A stretch of DNA of 64,000 nucleotides from Neobacillus paridis. GTDB lineage: Bacteria > Bacillota > Bacilli > Bacillales > Cytobacillaceae. The notes under the pieces were generated by a model. The model saw only the letters and a program-made list of their open reading frames with translations. It searched no databases and was not told the origin of the DNA. Of the stretch, positions 53,214 through 62,900 are shown piece by piece. Positions within the stretch are counted from its first letter, which is position 1. Each line of letters opens with the position of its first letter. The stretch spans positions 1 to 64,000 of the forward strand of contig NZ_JAESWB010000045.1 of assembly GCF_016765675.1 (NCBI RefSeq). The letters run 5' to 3'. The translations under genes were made by a program, and so were the position numbers.

Positions 53214-53348
53214 AAGGGGCTGTCCGAAAAGTGGTTTTTCAGCCCGAAAATTAAAAATAGAAAAACCCAAGAATGTTGATTTTATGGCATTCTTGGGTTT
53301 TATTTTCGGTGTTTTTTACTCAAAAATAGACTTTCTGGACAGCCCCTT
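53214..53348. mobile_element. MITE-like element of 135 bp
   Basis: The ends AAGGGGCTGTCC and GGACAGCCCCTT are perfect 12-bp inverted repeats. Inside, AAAACCCAAGAATG and CATTCTTGGGTTTT form a second palindrome. No transposase is encoded. GGGGCTGTCC ends are common in IS1182/IS4-like elements of bacilli, so a parent element may move it. No clear target duplication is seen. Confidence 0.85.
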
Positions 53349-53378
53349 TTGAATGACTGGTTATCGCATAACGTTTTT

Positions 53379-54092
53379 TCATGAAGATGCCGTTAACAGA
53401 TAATCCATGTTATCAACTATTTCCAAGAGATCCTGCAGTCTGTGAATTTCATAAGTTGGCTTTATACCACTTGTGTTTTTCTTATGGTGCGGATTGAACC
53501 AACATGTGTCGAGCCCAAAATTCAATCCACCCTGAATATCGGAAGTCAGCGAATCCCCGACCATCAGTACTCTGTCTTTGTCAGCAATTCCTAATTTGCA
53601 AAAAGCATACTCAAAAATACCCGTTTCCGGCTTTTGAAAACCGGCTTCCTCCGAGACAATAATCTGTTCAAAAGTATCAGCCAAAGACGAACCGGCAATT
53701 CTAGCTTTCTGTGCCTGACCAAAACCGTTCGTAATCACTGCCAGTTGGAAGTCTTCAAGACTGTTGCATAATTCCTCCGCTCCCGGGACTAGATAGGTTC
53801 CTTGACCCAAATATTCCAAAAACACGCGAGAAAACTCAGTGGCATCGATTTTAAGTCCATGGTGAACGAACAACCGCCTAAATCTTTCTACTCCTAACTC
53901 CTGCAGTGTAATAAGCCCCTTTTCCAAATCCCGCCACAATGGCTTATTAAATTCCTTATAACTCATTTTGAACTGCGTGGCCCCTGAAGGCAAGCCAAAT
54001 TGTTCAAAGGCCTTTCGCAGAGCATGATCCTCGGCCTTACCAAAATCAAACAAGGTATCATCAATATCAAATATAATTGTTTCGTATTTCAT
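53379..54092 (-). CDS. yfnB: HAD-family phosphatase (YjjG/YfnB-type nucleotidase)
   Basis: A 237-residue HAD hydrolase. Motif I is FDIDDTLFDF, motif II ITNG, motif III the Lys in FQKPETGIF and motif IV GDSLTSDIQGG. The pattern and length fit YjjG-type noncanonical pyrimidine nucleotidases, which remove phosphate from damaged or modified dUMP/UMP analogues; in B. subtilis the relative is YfnB. It is a single gene. Confidence 0.85.
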   Translation of the reverse strand: MKYETIIFDIDDTLFDFGKAEDHALRKAFEQFGLPSGATQFKMSYKEFNKPLWRDLEKGLITLQELGVERFRRLFVHHGLKIDATEFSRVFLEYLGQGTYLVPGAEELCNSLEDFQLAVITNGFGQAQKARIAGSSLADTFEQIIVSEEAGFQKPETGIFEYAFCKLGIADKDRVLMVGDSLTSDIQGGLNFGLDTCWFNPHHKKNTSGIKPTYEIHRLQDLLEIVDNMDYLLTASS

Positions 54093-54205
54093 CGTTGTCT
54101 CCTCATCCTCTTTTCTATGATTCTAGTTTATCACTTTTTTTATCATAAACGTTACATGGCTCTGTTTTGCTGGATACTCCCATTTTTTTTATTAGAATCC
54201 GATGA

Positions 54206-54694
54206 TTACAACTCCAAAATGGTATATTCGTAGCCTAACACCAGTAAGAATTTATACATATCTTCTATTGATATAAAAATTGTCTTTGTACTGTCATTTG
54301 GAGAAAAACTTATATATTTTTCGGATAGCATCTCGTTATCTAAGTAAACCTTTATATCATGATCAGTATTATTCAGCAATCCAAAGACCGAAACGATGCC
54401 GGGGATTAATCCCATTTTTTCCATTAATCTTTCCGGCGAACAAAAGCTGAGCCGTTTTTCACCAACCATTTCCGCCAGTTTCTCCATGTCGAGCCGTTTG
54501 GCATCATCCATAATAACTAAATAATAGGCTGTCTTCTTTTTATTGCACAGTAAGAGTGTTTTGGTCCGCACCCCTTCCTTGCCAACAATATAACTGTCTG
54601 CTTCCTCTGTTGTAAAAGCTGGCGGATGCTCCACTACGTCATAGGGAATATTCATTTTATTTAGTGCATCATAAACAAGCTGATACTGTTCCAT
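54206..54694 (-). CDS. YbaK/ProX-type aminoacyl-tRNA deacylase
   Basis: A 162-residue single domain of the YbaK/EbsC/PrdX group. MNIPYDVVEHPPAFTTEEAD and GVRTKTLLLCNKKKTAYYLVIM match PrdX-like proteins, with the conserved Lys in the second stretch. Members hydrolyse wrongly charged Ala-tRNA(Pro) or Cys-tRNA(Pro). The substrate here cannot be decided. It is monocistronic. Confidence 0.83.
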   Translation of the reverse strand: MEQYQLVYDALNKMNIPYDVVEHPPAFTTEEADSYIVGKEGVRTKTLLLCNKKKTAYYLVIMDDAKRLDMEKLAEMVGEKRLSFCSPERLMEKMGLIPGIVSVFGLLNNTDHDIKVYLDNEMLSEKYISFSPNDSTKTIFISIEDMYKFLLVLGYEYTILEL

Positions 54695-54899
54695 CTCGAT
54701 CTCCTCTAAACTTTAAGCTTTATGTTACTTTGTTTCCAAAAATATTCAAGTTCAATCAAAAAGTTATGATATACTTCCTTCATGGCAACCAGTGCAGCAG
54801 CGTTATTGCCTTTCTATTGATTTTTTCTAGCGTCACCATGCTTTTATTGCAAAAAGAAGCGTACTTTTTTAAAAGCCGCCTCAATTCTTTTAAATGATA

Positions 54900-56282
54900 T
54901 CAGTCTGTAAGCTTCATAATCTTATTCGGGTTCAAAAGGTTATCCGGGTCCAGAGCCCGTTTAATCTTTTCCATCACCATTAAGGCTGCTCCGTGTTCTT
55001 TCTCCTGATATTTTTGTTTACCAACGCCAACACCGTGCTCGCCTGTGCACGTTCCACCGCGCTCGAGTGCATATAATACAATCGATTCATTAAATTTGTC
55101 TGCCTTTTTGATTTCCTCTTGGCTCGTCACATCAATCATTAACAATGCATGAAAATTACCGTCACCTACATGGCCGACAATTCCACCTGGAAGCCCAAAT
55201 TTTTCAAGTTCCTCCCGTGCATGTTCAATCGCTCCTGCCAACTCGGAAATCGGCAGACAAACATCCGTTACCATTAGTTTTTTGCCCGGATAGCCGTGAA
55301 TATAGGCATAAGCTAAATTATGGCGAGCTTCCCATAATCGATTAAGTTCCGCCTGATCGGTCTCAAATTCAATGCCTTGACAACGATAGTCAGCGACAAT
55401 TTCTTTCATAAATTCAACATCTTGCTTGAGTCCGGCCTCATTTCCATGGAATTCCATGAATAAGGTTGGTACTTCTTGATAATCTGTTTCGCTGAATAAA
55501 TTGGCTTGTTTCATCGACTGTTCGTCTATAAGCTCAACCCTGGCAATTGGTATTCCTGCAGATAATATCCCAACCACTGCAGAAACGGCATCGTGAACCG
55601 TTGGGAAGGAGGCCCTGGCAGCCATTACGTATTCCGGTATCCCATAGACTCGCAGTGTTAATTCGGTAAAGCAGCCAAGCGTGCCTTCAGAGCCGACAAA
55701 TAGACCGTTTAAATGAAGACCTGATGATGATTTTGCCGCTAAATTTCCTGTATGGATGACCGTTCCGTCTCCCAGCACAACCTCCAAATCCCGGACTTGA
55801 TCACGCATCACTCCATACCTGACAGAGGTGGTTCCGCTGGCATTGGTGGCTGCCATGCCTCCCAGGGTTGCATCCGCCCCCGGATCGACGGAGAAAAACA
55901 GGCCATATTTCTTCAATTCTTTATTTAACTGCGTTCGGGTAACTCCAGGCTGGACTTTTACAAGAAAATCCTCTTCCTTTATCTCTAAAACCTTATTCAT
56001 TAAGGAAAAATCAATCGTAATCCCTTTGTTATACGGAATCACGTGGCCTTCTAGGCTTGACCCTCTGCCAAACGGAACAACCGGCACTTTGTATTGATAG
56101 GCTAATTTCATAATTTTAGAGACTTCTTCAGTCGTCATTGGAAAAACCACGATGTCTGGTAAGCTAGGAGTATGATATGATTCATCTTTACTATGCTGTT
56201 GTAAAATCGTTTGGTTGGTCGATACTTGTTCCGGGGATAGGATATTTTTGAGAGCCTTAAGCATTTCTTCTGTTCCTGCCAA
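54900..56282 (-). CDS. FAD-binding oxidase, GlcD-type (glycolate/D-lactate dehydrogenase)
   Basis: A 460-residue flavoprotein of the PCMH/GlcD family. The FAD-binding part has VVPFGRGSSLEGHV and DPGADATLGGMAATNASGTTSVRYG; the C-terminal cap ends with GGTCTGEHGVGVGKQKY and DPDNLLNPNKI. It oxidises a 2-hydroxy acid, glycolate or D-lactate being most likely. No GlcE or GlcF partner is adjacent. The listed start is TTG; an ATG six codons later is possible. Confidence 0.87.
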   Translation of the reverse strand: MAGTEEMLKALKNILSPEQVSTNQTILQQHSKDESYHTPSLPDIVVFPMTTEEVSKIMKLAYQYKVPVVPFGRGSSLEGHVIPYNKGITIDFSLMNKVLEIKEEDFLVKVQPGVTRTQLNKELKKYGLFFSVDPGADATLGGMAATNASGTTSVRYGVMRDQVRDLEVVLGDGTVIHTGNLAAKSSSGLHLNGLFVGSEGTLGCFTELTLRVYGIPEYVMAARASFPTVHDAVSAVVGILSAGIPIARVELIDEQSMKQANLFSETDYQEVPTLFMEFHGNEAGLKQDVEFMKEIVADYRCQGIEFETDQAELNRLWEARHNLAYAYIHGYPGKKLMVTDVCLPISELAGAIEHAREELEKFGLPGGIVGHVGDGNFHALLMIDVTSQEEIKKADKFNESIVLYALERGGTCTGEHGVGVGKQKYQEKEHGAALMVMEKIKRALDPDNLLNPNKIMKLTD

Positions 56283-56437
56283 AATAACTTCACCTGTTTC
56301 ATTTTTTTAACTACATTTTCCTACTATTCGGAAATTTGTCAAACATTATCATTTAAAACCATTTACGTATTGTTTTGCCCCCCTCTATCAATATCTTCTT
56401 TTCCTATTGGATTTCACGGACAAAATCAAGACAGCAG

Positions 56438-57145
56438 TCATTCATTTGGTCCAAATACACGTTTCCTAATATCCAAGGCCCCACCAGTTTTCAGCCGTTT
56501 TTCCAGCGTATCCCGGAAGCCTGATGACAGCAGATCGCACTCCGCCAACTCTTTCATTAACTTCAAATCCGGTTTTTTCGCATGGACAATCTCATTGCAT
56601 TTTTGAATCGTCCAGTTCGGATACGGCCGGTCAATTAAAGTGAAGGTTTGTCCTTCTTGAACCTGCCCCTCCTTCAACACGCGAAAATACCAGCCGGTTC
56701 TGCCAGTATTCTGCAACAGCAGTGCCAATGTTTTTACTTGAAAGCGACGCGCCGGTTTCCAGCATGGCTGCCGCGGCTGAGATACCTGAACAACTGCATC
56801 ACCAATTTGCAAGGTATCTCCAACAGAAATCGCATCCTCCAAGACATGCTCCATCACAAAATTTTCTCCCATACCACCAGCTGTGATTTCAGGCAAGTCC
56901 AGTTCCTTTTGCCAATACAAATAGTTTTCATATGAATACGCAAATACGGCTTTTTCCGGTCCGCCATGGTGCTTCTTATCTGCCTGGTCATCACCAGTTA
57001 AACCTATTTTGCTGACCCAAACAGCCCCTTGAACCGGCTCCTTAAAAATCGCACTCGTCCACTCACGATCCATGACATTTGCGGCGTCTTTTCTCCCGAC
57101 TGTTTTTGGCGCGCCGACAAAAACTTGTTTTAATAAAATATCCAT
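56438..57145 (-). CDS. MOSC domain protein (YiiM-like)
   Basis: A 235-residue protein with an N-terminal MOSC domain and a C-terminal 3-alpha domain (about 175-215), as in YiiM. DDQADKKHHGGPEKAVFAYSYENY and the conserved Cys in VSQPRQPCWKPARRF are the family marks; the Cys may hold sulfur for molybdenum-cofactor chemistry or for reduction of N-hydroxylated bases (6-hydroxylaminopurine). GAGGAG precedes the chosen ATG. It stands alone. Confidence 0.85.
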   Translation of the reverse strand: MDILLKQVFVGAPKTVGRKDAANVMDREWTSAIFKEPVQGAVWVSKIGLTGDDQADKKHHGGPEKAVFAYSYENYLYWQKELDLPEITAGGMGENFVMEHVLEDAISVGDTLQIGDAVVQVSQPRQPCWKPARRFQVKTLALLLQNTGRTGWYFRVLKEGQVQEGQTFTLIDRPYPNWTIQKCNEIVHAKKPDLKLMKELAECDLLSSGFRDTLEKRLKTGGALDIRKRVFGPNE

Positions 57146-57282
57146 TTTCCTACTCCTCAATTATGACCTTTTACAAAATATTATCAATCTTGTAGAACTT
57201 CTCTGCAACCATTTCTTATCTAACTCTTTACAAGATAAGGGAATTTTCATGCAATGGCTTCATTTTGGCCGAATTGAAATCT

Positions 57283-57300
57283 CGCTTGGCTAACCAAGCG
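57283..57300. promoter_or_regulatory. Perfect short palindrome upstream of the M15 peptidase gene
   Basis: CGCTTGG-CTAA-CCAAGCG has a 7-bp stem and a 4-base loop, about 78 bp before the start codon. Only TTAAAATG follows, so it is more likely an operator or RNA hairpin than a terminator. Confidence 0.4.
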
Positions 57301-57377
57301 TTAAAATGATGAAACCATTAAGCTATATTTTTCGTCTAAGAAAGTAAGGATTATAGATGCGAAAGGACTAGAAAGTT

Positions 57378-57965
57378 TTGAATCGAAAAAGAATGGGCAG
57401 CACTGTTTATATCCTTATGGTCCTGGTGATAGTATTTTTCTTTATAAAAGCATCCGGTTTTTTTTCCGATCCAAACATAGATCATTCTGTACCATTACCG
57501 ACGAAGCTAAATCCAGTTGTGGAGGAACAAAGCCAAAACTTAATCCAGCAAGCGGCGAAAAAAGGAATTAGGGTCGTGATCACGGATGGTTTCCGTAGTG
57601 TAGAGGATCAAGACTCGCTTTATGCAAAAGGAAGAACGGCAGCAGGAGAAGTAGTGACCTATGCAAAAGGGGGAGAATCATATCACAATTTTGGATTGGC
57701 GGTTGATTTTGCCTTGAAGACATCCTCTGGCAGTATCATTTGGGATCGGCAATATGATGGAAATAAAAATGGAAAACCGGATTGGAACGAGGTTGTCCAA
57801 ATAGCCAAAACTTTAGGGTTTGAATGGGGCGGTGACTGGGCGCAGTTTAAAGATTATCCCCATTTACAGATGGATTTTGGCTTGACAATTGCTGATTTAC
57901 AAAAGGGAAAAAGACCTCCTAAAGAGGGGGCTGCATTAACAGCGGATTCGGATCAAACTAATTAG
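57378..57965 (+). CDS. M15-family peptidoglycan LD-peptidase (CwlK-like)
   Basis: A 195-residue membrane-anchored enzyme. One N-terminal helix (VYILMVLVIVFFFIKASGFF) precedes the VanY/CwlK-type domain. Zinc ligands are His in SYHNFG, Asp in LAVDFAL and His in YPHLQMD; GFRSVEDQDSLY is the substrate loop. It cuts the L-Ala-D-Glu or D-Ala bond in cell-wall peptides. The start is TTG, with AAAGGA about nine bases before. It is monocistronic. Confidence 0.85.
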   Translation: MNRKRMGSTVYILMVLVIVFFFIKASGFFSDPNIDHSVPLPTKLNPVVEEQSQNLIQQAAKKGIRVVITDGFRSVEDQDSLYAKGRTAAGEVVTYAKGGESYHNFGLAVDFALKTSSGSIIWDRQYDGNKNGKPDWNEVVQIAKTLGFEWGGDWAQFKDYPHLQMDFGLTIADLQKGKRPPKEGAALTADSDQTN

Positions 57966-58119
57966 TTTAGAAATTTAGTAAATTTATCATGTAAAACCAT
58001 ATATTCCTATTATAACGAAATTCTGATATAATAGTAGTTATCCCCTTTATTTCCATATTCATCCCACAAGGAATAGGGTCATCTTATTATTCTCATTACA
58101 CTAAAAAGGAGGAAAATCT

Positions 58120-58710
58120 ATGTACAAAATCAAAGGAAAACAGAAAATTTTCGTTTACACTGGTCCCGATGGCTCAGGAAGAAAGACAATTGCCAAAATG
58201 GCTGCAACCGCATTTGATATGGAAACCGTTCTCTCTTATACCACCCGTTCTCCCCGCCATTATGAAAAGGATGGCGAAGATTATCACTTCGTTTCCGAAG
58301 AAACCTTCAAACAGATGGAAGCAAACCAGGAATTTCTTGAAAGCGTTGAGATTGATGGCATTCACTACGGTATTCGCGAGCAGGATATTGCTGATGCATT
58401 CCAAAACCATGAACTAATTTATTTAACCTTGAATCCGGAAGGTGCGGAAAAATTAAAAACAATGTATGGCGAGAGTATCATCCGCATTTTTGTCTACGCA
58501 GATCGGGATACCGTTATTCAAAGACAGCGTGAACGGCAAGATTCCGAGGAAGTCATTAAGCGTCATATGAGCCATTATGACGAAACCATGGATTATAAAA
58601 ACAGCTGTGAGCATGCCTTCGAAAATTTTGACTCCCCACAGGTTGCTTATCAGGTTAGTGAGCTAATTGAATCCTATTTGGATCGTAATCTTACTGTTAC
58701 AGATTATTAA
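58120..58710 (+). CDS. Guanylate-kinase-like protein
   Basis: A 196-residue P-loop protein of the Gmk fold. The P-loop GPDGSGRKT, SYTTRSPRHYEKDGEDYHFVSEETF (the GMP-binding region) and IEIDGIHYG-like segment are present. The P-loop differs from the usual GPSGVGKGT of housekeeping Gmk, and this is likely a second paralogue; whether it still phosphorylates GMP is open. AAGGAGG lies before the ATG, and a strong terminator follows. Confidence 0.83.
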   Translation: MYKIKGKQKIFVYTGPDGSGRKTIAKMAATAFDMETVLSYTTRSPRHYEKDGEDYHFVSEETFKQMEANQEFLESVEIDGIHYGIREQDIADAFQNHELIYLTLNPEGAEKLKTMYGESIIRIFVYADRDTVIQRQRERQDSEEVIKRHMSHYDETMDYKNSCEHAFENFDSPQVAYQVSELIESYLDRNLTVTDY

Positions 58711-58718
58711 ATACAATT

Positions 58719-58752
58719 AAGGCGACGGGTGCATGACACCAGTCGCCTTTTT
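58719..58752 (+). terminator. Terminator of the guanylate-kinase-like gene
   Basis: AAGGCGAC pairs perfectly with GTCGCCTT, and a T5 run follows. The loop holds GGGTGCATGACACC. Confidence 0.92.
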
Positions 58753-58849
58753 ACTGAAAAATTTTTAAAAATTTGTCTCTATTATTTAACTGATGATTAA
58801 CAACTAGTTCATATTTTATTAATAATCGACCACTATACTTCAGGGTAGT

Positions 58850-58905
58850 GGGGATAGCACGGGTGGCTATCATGGTATTTGGCGTAGGCGGAGCCAATAC
58901 TGCAT
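58850..58905. other. Pair of adjacent G-rich hairpins
   Basis: GATAGC (58853-58858) pairs with GCTATC (58866-58871), and GTATTTGGC (58875-58883) pairs with GCCAATAC (58893-58900) with one bulged base. They lie in an otherwise A/T-rich gap, about 100 bp after a terminator, so they are not needed for termination. They may be part of a REP-like element or small RNA. Confidence 0.45.
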
Positions 58906-58933
58906 GTTACGAAATATTTGTTATAAAAAATTG

Positions 58934-59060
58934 CTACACTTTTTTTGCTGATCAACACTAATTGTGACAATACCTACAGTTTTTGGGATCGATATCTACA
59001 CTATTTGGGACGATATCAACAATTTTTAGGTGGGCGCCTACACTATTTGTGCCGGCATTA
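58934..59060. repeat. 21-bp tandem array, six units
   Basis: CTACACTATTTG or a variant begins at 58934, 58953, 58974, 58996, 59017 and 59038, with spacings 19, 21, 22, 21 and 21 bp. The best unit is CTACACTATTTGGGACGATAT. It reaches the stop codon of the pentapeptide-repeat gene and lies between convergent genes. Confidence 0.82.
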
Positions 59061-59061
59061 T

Positions 59062-59892
59062 TTAGGAAGTCTCCAACCAATGTGCCGGCATTGTGATGGA
59101 AGGAGGTAATTTCGTATGATGGTCGCCCTTAGCCGCGTTCATTTGTGCTTGTGTAAGAAAGATACTCCCCCTTAGGTCTGCCCCGCTAACATCAGCTCCT
59201 CTAAAATCAACACCAATCAGATCGGTCATTCTCATATCAGTTTTTCTAAGATCGGCCGCAATCAGCAACGTACCGCGTAAATTGGCGCCGCGCAAGTCGG
59301 CTCCTGTTAATTTGGCGCCGATTAAATCTCTTCCCCGTTTAATATTTTTCGGTGGGACCTTCGCACGAACAAGTTCACTTGTCTTTATTAGCAACTCATT
59401 TACTTTCGTCCGATGAGACGACACATTAATCTCTTTGATCGATTCAGCAGATAGATTCGTAAGGCTCTCCGTTTCTTCTAGCGCCTCCTGTAATTTTGGA
59501 TAAATTGGTTCGGTTTCTTCCCTGCTCAGGGCTTCATTTAAATAATAAAGCATTTCGTGAAGCTGCTGCATAATCGGAAAGACCGCAAACATCTCCTCCG
59601 CTAGTCCGGGATGTTTCCGCCAATCATTGCCATGAAAAGTGACTTGTGATACTTTTTGTCCGGCACCAAAACATTCGTAGGCGACACAGCCTTGAAACCC
59701 TTTTTTTCTAAGATGTTGATGGATGCCGCAGCGAAAGTTGGATTGCAGATGAGGGCAGGAAGTCCCGCCCTCTTTATCAAAGGCAAAGTCAGCAGATTTT
59801 GCGTAAGGCAGTGCAACACAGCATAAAGCAAAACAATTTTCACAATCAGAACGATATTCTTTTGGAACTCTATTATTGACTGATGCAGGCAT
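59062..59892 (-). CDS. Pentapeptide-repeat protein with N-terminal cysteine cluster
   Basis: About 276 residues. The N-terminal third has a Cys-rich cluster: DCENCFALCCVALPY, then CPHLQ, CGIH and GCVAYECFG. A helical middle follows, then pentapeptide repeats from about residue 185 (LIGAKLTGADLRGANLRGTLLIAADLRKTDM). The cysteines could bind a metal; the repeats form a right-handed beta-helix as in gyrase-protecting proteins, but no DNA-mimic role is shown. I start it at MPASVNNRV, with AAAGGA upstream. It follows the SNF2 gene by about 80 bp. Confidence 0.75.
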   Translation of the reverse strand: MPASVNNRVPKEYRSDCENCFALCCVALPYAKSADFAFDKEGGTSCPHLQSNFRCGIHQHLRKKGFQGCVAYECFGAGQKVSQVTFHGNDWRKHPGLAEEMFAVFPIMQQLHEMLYYLNEALSREETEPIYPKLQEALEETESLTNLSAESIKEINVSSHRTKVNELLIKTSELVRAKVPPKNIKRGRDLIGAKLTGADLRGANLRGTLLIAADLRKTDMRMTDLIGVDFRGADVSGADLRGSIFLTQAQMNAAKGDHHTKLPPSITMPAHWLETS

Positions 59893-59973
59893 TTCTTTCA
59901 CATCCTTTTTATTGTTGGTTAGCATGTCCAGGTGAACGGGCTCCGTCCGACACCTCAATCTCTTTATTAGTAA

Positions 59974-62900
59974 TCATACCATCAGGATCTCGCGAAGATC
60001 TTCTTCTGTCAGAGTAGACATCATTTTCTCATCCGAATCAATGATTTCTTTGATAAGATGCCTTTTCTTGTCCTGCAGTTTATTCATTTTTTCTTCAATG
60101 GTCCCATGGGCCACCAGCTTGATCACCTGGACGGGATTTTTCTGGCCGATTCGATGGGCGCGGTCAGCAGCTTGTTCCTCGACAGCAGGATTCCACCATG
60201 TGTCATATAAAATGACAGTATCGGCCCCCATTAGGTTTAATCCAGCCCCACCCGCTTTCAAGGAAATCAGGAATAAATTTCGCTCCCCCCGGTTAAACCG
60301 ATCACAAATTTTCACTCGCTCTTCTGCTGGTGTCTGCCCATCTAGGTAAAAGTAAGACATCCCTTGTCTCATGAACGCCCTGCCAATTAAATCAAGCATT
60401 TTCGTAAACTGTGAAAAAATTAATACCCGTCTATCGGACAGCCTTGCTTCTTTCACAATCCGCAGCAGCTGTTCAAATTTTGCCGACCTCCCTTTATAGC
60501 CATCGACAAACAAGCCAGGATGGCAGCAGATTTGCCGCAAACGGGTTAAACCTGCCAAAATTCTAATCCGGTTTTTCCGGATGGTATCCTTGTCAAGATG
60601 CTTTAAGGTATCATGCCGTAGTTTTGCCAAATACGCTGCATAAAGCCTTTTCTGCTCAGGAAGCAGTTCCACTGTTTCCAGTGAATCTATTTTTTCCGGC
60701 AGCTCAGACAGAACATCCTTCTTCATTCGCCGCAGCAAAAACGGGCGGATTCTGCGGGCAATTTGTTTTCTCGATAGCTTACTGTAATCCTTCAAGCCCC
60801 GGAAAATCTCCGGAAAAACAACGTGAAATATCGACCAGAGCTCCTCTGAGGAATTTTCCAGCGGTGTACCGGTAAGAGCAAAACGATGGCGGGCGTTTAC
60901 TTTTTTTACGGCCCGTGCTGTTTGCGTTAACGGATTCTTGAAGGCTTGCGCCTCATCAAAAAATACGGTATGGAATGTTTGTTCTTCAAACCAATTGATT
61001 TCCCGCCGTAGTAATGGATAAGAGATGATGACTACATCGACACCCGTTAATTTTTGCAGTCGCTTGGTCCGTTCCTCTTTTGTCCCATCAATGACCACCG
61101 CACCCAGCTCATAACCGACAAATTTCCTGAATTCGCTGAGCCAGTTATAGGTTAATGATGAAGGGCAAACAATCAAGGCTGGCAGCTTTTCTTTTCGTAT
61201 CTCCGGCAGAACAGAGACGATAAAAGTAAGACTCTGAAGTGTTTTTCCTAGTCCCATCTCATCCGCTAAAATTCCGCCAAAACGATAATGAGCCAGCGTT
61301 TTCAGCCAATTAAACCCAACTTTTTGATAATCCTTAAGGATCGGGTCTAACCTATTAGGTATCTCAAATACCAAGCTCCCGGGATGATGAAGATTCTCGA
61401 GAAATTGCCGGAATAATTCCTCTAATGCAAAGGAGTCGCTTACCTCCACGGTATCAAGCAGCTGCAGACATTGTTCCATGGGTAAATCCAGGCCATTTAT
61501 TAAATCCTTATGGACAACATATGGTGATTGCAGGAAACGCTGAATTTCCTCAAACTCTCTTGTCTCGAGGGAAAACAGTGAACCATTCGGTAATCGGTAA
61601 TATTTCCGTTTCTCCTCCAACGCTGCCAGCACGTCACGAATTTGCTGTTCATTAATACCATCCATGGTAAACTTGAATTCCAACCAATTGGTCCGTTCCT
61701 TTTTAAGCTTCACCCTTATCTTTGGGAACAGATTGCCTCTGAATATTCGATTTCTAACGGCGGTCGTCGCATAAATTTGAACCTTTTTTTCCAGTTTGGG
61801 TAGGACATGATGCAGGAACTCATATTCCAGTTCTTCATTATGAAGGAAAAAGCCACTATCCGTTTTGGTAAATGAGCTGTCCTCCATCATTCTTAGAATA
61901 TCGTCTTCCTTTTCAATATCTCGGATGATGAATGAGCCATCAGGAAGTTCCCTGCCTTCCAAGGGATTGATGACCCAATTTTCATAGTGAAACTCAAGGC
62001 CGGCAAAAAGACGGTTTCTGACACGGTCCAAGTAAAGCTTAGCTTTCAGAGGCGTGCTCATCAGCTGCTTCCTGACCGATTCCGAAAAATAGACCTGACC
62101 GAGCCTCTTTAGGCCTGGTATCACTTTTTCCAGAAAAAATGGTATTTTCTCTTGGGAAATCGGCACTTCGTTTGTACCGGAATCTGCGAGCATCTGTTTT
62201 AGCTCGATAAGCCTCCCACAGTCTTGAGCTTCTAATTTTTTTAGTTTTCCTGCAAATAAAACGGAACTATAGGAGGCGAGAACCAATAGCCTGTCAAAGC
62301 CGTCGACTCGCAGTCGATAACCGGCCCCTTCTTTTTCAAAAAAATGAAATTGTAATGGCAGTGATTCCTCTGTAACCTGTAAGCCATTAAAGACTTGTCC
62401 AGCATATTTCAGCTTCACGTGCGGTGTCTTTTGCAACAAAGGCAGAAGCCGGTGCCAAGAGGTCGCTGGAATGAGGAGGATTTGATTATTTACATTGTTT
62501 TGCGCTGTCACACCATACACTTTTTCATCCTGAACCACCTGACTCAGCAGACGAATCACAGCGTCGGTTTCAGGTTGAAAGCATTGCAGACTGGGGTCGT
62601 ATGTCATTGTCTCGGATAGTTTGATCGTCTTTCCTTCTGTGATCTGTTCAAGAAAAAACCTTAAATGGCCCACTTTCTCTTTCCCGCCAAGGTTCAACTC
62701 AATTCCAAATAGATAGCTATCCTTGCCGGCAGAAACTGGTCTACATATCAATTCAACATCAAGGACAGTTCTTTTTTCAAAATGAAGCTGATGACCGCTG
62801 GAGCGCACTGGCTGATCATCAAAAAGTGACAATAGCCCCTCTGTCAGTTCCGACTTGGATAGATCCGGTGTGATGCCTTGCTGCCTGTAGTCATGAATGG

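Noticed and set aside
54664..54897. 77-codon plus-strand open frame
   Set aside because: No ribosome binding site, no domain, and overlap with the start of the deacylase gene.
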